Below, piece by piece: positions 62,735 through 64,000 of a DNA stretch of 64,000 nt (positions are counted from its first letter, which is position 1; each line of letters opens with the position of its first letter). This DNA is from Vitis vinifera. Taxonomy: Eukaryota; Streptophyta; Magnoliopsida; Vitales; Vitaceae. The notes below the pieces were generated by a model. It searched no databases. It had not been told where the DNA came from and saw only the letters and a list, made by a program, of their open reading frames with translations. The stretch lies in assembly GCF_030704535.1 (NCBI RefSeq), contig NC_081816.1:12082501-12146500 (forward strand), in the 5' to 3' direction. The position numbers and the translations under genes were made by a program.

Positions 62735-62924
62735 GACATGGAGAGGGGGCTGGCTGCTGACAGGGATGCAAGGAGGGGTATTTTTGGAAATGCAATTACA
62801 AACAGTATATAGTGCATGAAAAGGAAAAAAAATATGAAATAGTGGACATCTCTTGAGTTACGCAAACTTCAGTTTTCAAGACAATAATATTGAGAAATGG
62901 GCCTCCCCGAAACACAACTTTCCC
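62735..62924 (-). repeat. MULE right terminal inverted repeat
   Basis: Read on the minus strand it begins GGGAAAGTTGTGTTTCGGGG and shares the blocks of the left TIR in order (tip; 'atgcactatatactg'; 'ctgtcagcagcc...tctccatgt') over 190 bp. Confidence 0.88.
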
Positions 62925-62925
62925 T

Positions 62926-62934
62926 TTTTTTTTC
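62926..62934. repeat. MULE target-site duplication (right)
   Basis: TTTTTTTTC, matching 39666-39674, after one extra T. Confidence 0.7.
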
Positions 62935-63222
62935 TCCACTACTGTGCAGAGAGTTGCACTGTCTACTGTAGTGAATATATGTAAGAAACTGCCTTCTGAG
63001 TGCACAACACCTTTCATGCTGGCTGTCCCTTCATTGTGTAATCTTCTTCAGTATGAGGACCGACAACTTGTAGAAAATGTGGCTATTTGCTTGATAAAAA
63101 TAGTGGAGCGAGTTCGTACCTACCTAGAAATGCTGAGTGAGCTATGTAAGCATGGGTTGATTCAGCAAGCCACCCATCTCATAGACTGGAACAGTCGAAC
63201 CACTCTCTCTCTATTAAGCTAA
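62935..63222 (+). pseudogene. UPL4-type HECT ubiquitin ligase fragment, right piece
   Basis: Continues the UPL4 ARM-repeat region after the MULE: STTVQRVALSTVVNICKKLP, FMLAVPSLCNLLQYEDRQLV, ENVAICLIKIVERV, then EMLSELCKHGLIQQATHLI and SRTTLSL. About 95 codons open to a TAA. No introns, although this stretch should span exon borders in plant UPL3/UPL4 genes (family knowledge). It ends abruptly, without the HECT domain. Confidence 0.9.
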
Positions 63223-63754
63223 AGGATCAGATTAAATCGAACGGCACAGGACTTGACTGGAAAATTCTGAGACTGGATGATCAAGAGGTAGGCTACGTTA
63301 TATGGGCCTGTGATCGGGATGCAAATGCATGCAGTGGACAAAAGTGCTACGTGTAGCTGAACCTATCCATGCATGAAAACTGATTTAAAAATTCACTTAT
63401 TTCTAAAATGAAAGACCTTGTTACAGGAAAATGATGCTTGTTGTGAGAGTCAAAGTGGTCCCCCTACGCAATCAATATCCTCCGCCCACTTTCTGTCACC
63501 TCACTACCTCCACGTCATAATAAAGAATTCCCTCCGCATGCATGACCCTTCTCTCGTCTTGAAATTCCTCGAGTCCGTGATGAAGCCATTCGCCTTGCTA
63601 TTGTTTTATTTCTTCGCAACTGCTTTAATTCTCAAAGATGGGAGTTTGAATGTATGAAAGACTGTAGCATGCCATATGTAATGCCTACTGACCTGATGAA
63701 AGTTGTGAATGACCAGTTACTGCATGAAAATGATGTTCAACGTCCAAAATAGAT
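63223..63754 (+). other. Unrecognised cargo in element B
   Basis: Coding-like segment 63560-63745 in one frame (RDEAIRLAIVLFLRNCFNSQ, RWEFECMKDCSMPYVMPTDL, KVVNDQLLHENDVQ) ending in TAG. It looks like a host exon fragment, source unknown to me. A donor-like CAAGAG|GTAGGC is at about 63288. Confidence 0.35.
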
Positions 63755-63945
63755 TAAACAAAGCGTTCCGAAGACGACATAATTAAGATTTGGGATATGA
63801 AGGCTCATGAATGCCGAAAGGAATTTCAAAACTGTGCAACTGTAAACGTGGTTCGTTCTGCACCCAAATCAGACTGAACTGATATATGAAGATCAAGATG
63901 GCAATATACAGCTGCGAATTGATACCAGAAGTGGTTACTACTAGC
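63755..63945 (+). pseudogene. LST8 (TOR-complex WD40 protein) fragment
   Basis: Reads DIIKIWDMKAHECRKEFQNC then, after a small frameshift, [18 protein letters not shown]. This matches the WD40 repeats of LST8, a TOR kinase partner (IKIWDLRAPGCQREYES...[20 protein letters not shown] in plants). It is frameshifted and truncated. Confidence 0.7.
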
Positions 63946-64000
63946 AAATGCCACACTTGTGTCTATGTTTCGGAGGATTCCTGAAGGCAATTCTGTTCTG

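Larger units (their letters stand above)
39675..62924 (-). mobile_element. Giant Mutator-like element (KI-type MULE), 23.25 kb
   Basis: Bounded by ~190-bp terminal inverted repeats and a ~9-bp T-rich target duplication, inserted inside the UPL4 fragment. It codes on the minus strand for a mudrA-type transposase (55332-57668) and a Ulp1-like cysteine protease gene (about 49380-52353), the pair known from Kaonashi (KI) MULEs. It also carries a 12-unit satellite, an RNase H1 hybrid-binding-domain gene, and captured TUBBY-like and DBP5/RH38 exons. Strand given is that of the transposase. About 8 kb left of the genes and 5 kb right of them are non-coding. Confidence 0.88.

Overview
The window is plant nuclear DNA, almost certainly from a eudicot and most like grapevine (Vitis). 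Three things suggest this: low-GC intergenic sequence, plant-specific host gene homologies (ICMT, ATG7, UPL4, VPS13-like, TUBBY-like, LST8), and chromovirus, Tekay-type and SIRE-like LTR elements. The species call is inference; no database search was possible. There is no bacterial gene organisation here. Most of the 64 kb is transposable elements nested inside one another, plus fragments of host genes that they broke or carried.

Region 1 (1-9464): a plus-strand relic of the purine-synthesis gene GARS (PurD), with a frameshift, a mutated splice donor and an internal deletion. It is split by a young minus-strand Ty3/gypsy chromovirus (2616-8409; LTRs 552 bp each with 4 differences by eye; TSD ATAC; initiator-Met tRNA primer site).

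Region 2 (9465-23995): a long LTR-like unit ('element A', about 4.8 kb once the insertion is removed) that starts TATAGACC, ends TGTCCACA and is flanked by ATAAC/ATAAT. It holds an intronless chimera of autophagy gene ATG7 and a TFIIS N-terminal-domain (SUO/BAH-type) gene. A stop-riddled Tekay/Del-like Ty3/gypsy element (10438-20122) is inserted in it; one of its LTRs has gained a 241-bp tandem duplication.

Region 3 (24000-28854): the only clearly intact host gene, a 197-codon prenylcysteine methyltransferase (ICMT) on the minus strand with a likely 5'-UTR intron and uORF. Then come a degenerate ~190-bp AT-rich tandem array and a copia LTR remnant.

Region 4 (28855-64000, running off the window): 'element B', a second copy of the element A family. 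Its head carries a ~28-bp minisatellite whose middle is inverted. Copia and gypsy fragments, including two copia LTRs facing each other, lie inside that array. Further on are intronless pieces of PPR, VPS13-like, ankyrin, UPL4 and LST8 genes. A SIRE-like solo LTR (36797-38712, TSD CTTTG) splits the VPS13-like piece.

Region 5 (39675-62924, inside the UPL4 piece of element B): a 23.25-kb Mutator-like element (MULE) with ~190-bp terminal inverted repeats and a T-rich 9-bp target duplication. It encodes a mudrA-type transposase and a Ulp1-like SUMO-protease gene on the minus strand, as in Kaonashi/KI MULEs. It also carries a 12-unit ~200-bp satellite, a small RNase H1 hybrid-binding-domain gene, and captured intron-containing fragments of a TUBBY-like gene and a DBP5/RH38-type RNA helicase. 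The transposase is disabled only by nonsense changes and loss of a catalytic Asp, so the element was probably mobile fairly recently.

Taken together, the window shows two different ways of shuffling host exons side by side: an LTR-type family carrying spliced (intronless) fragments, and a MULE carrying unspliced ones.
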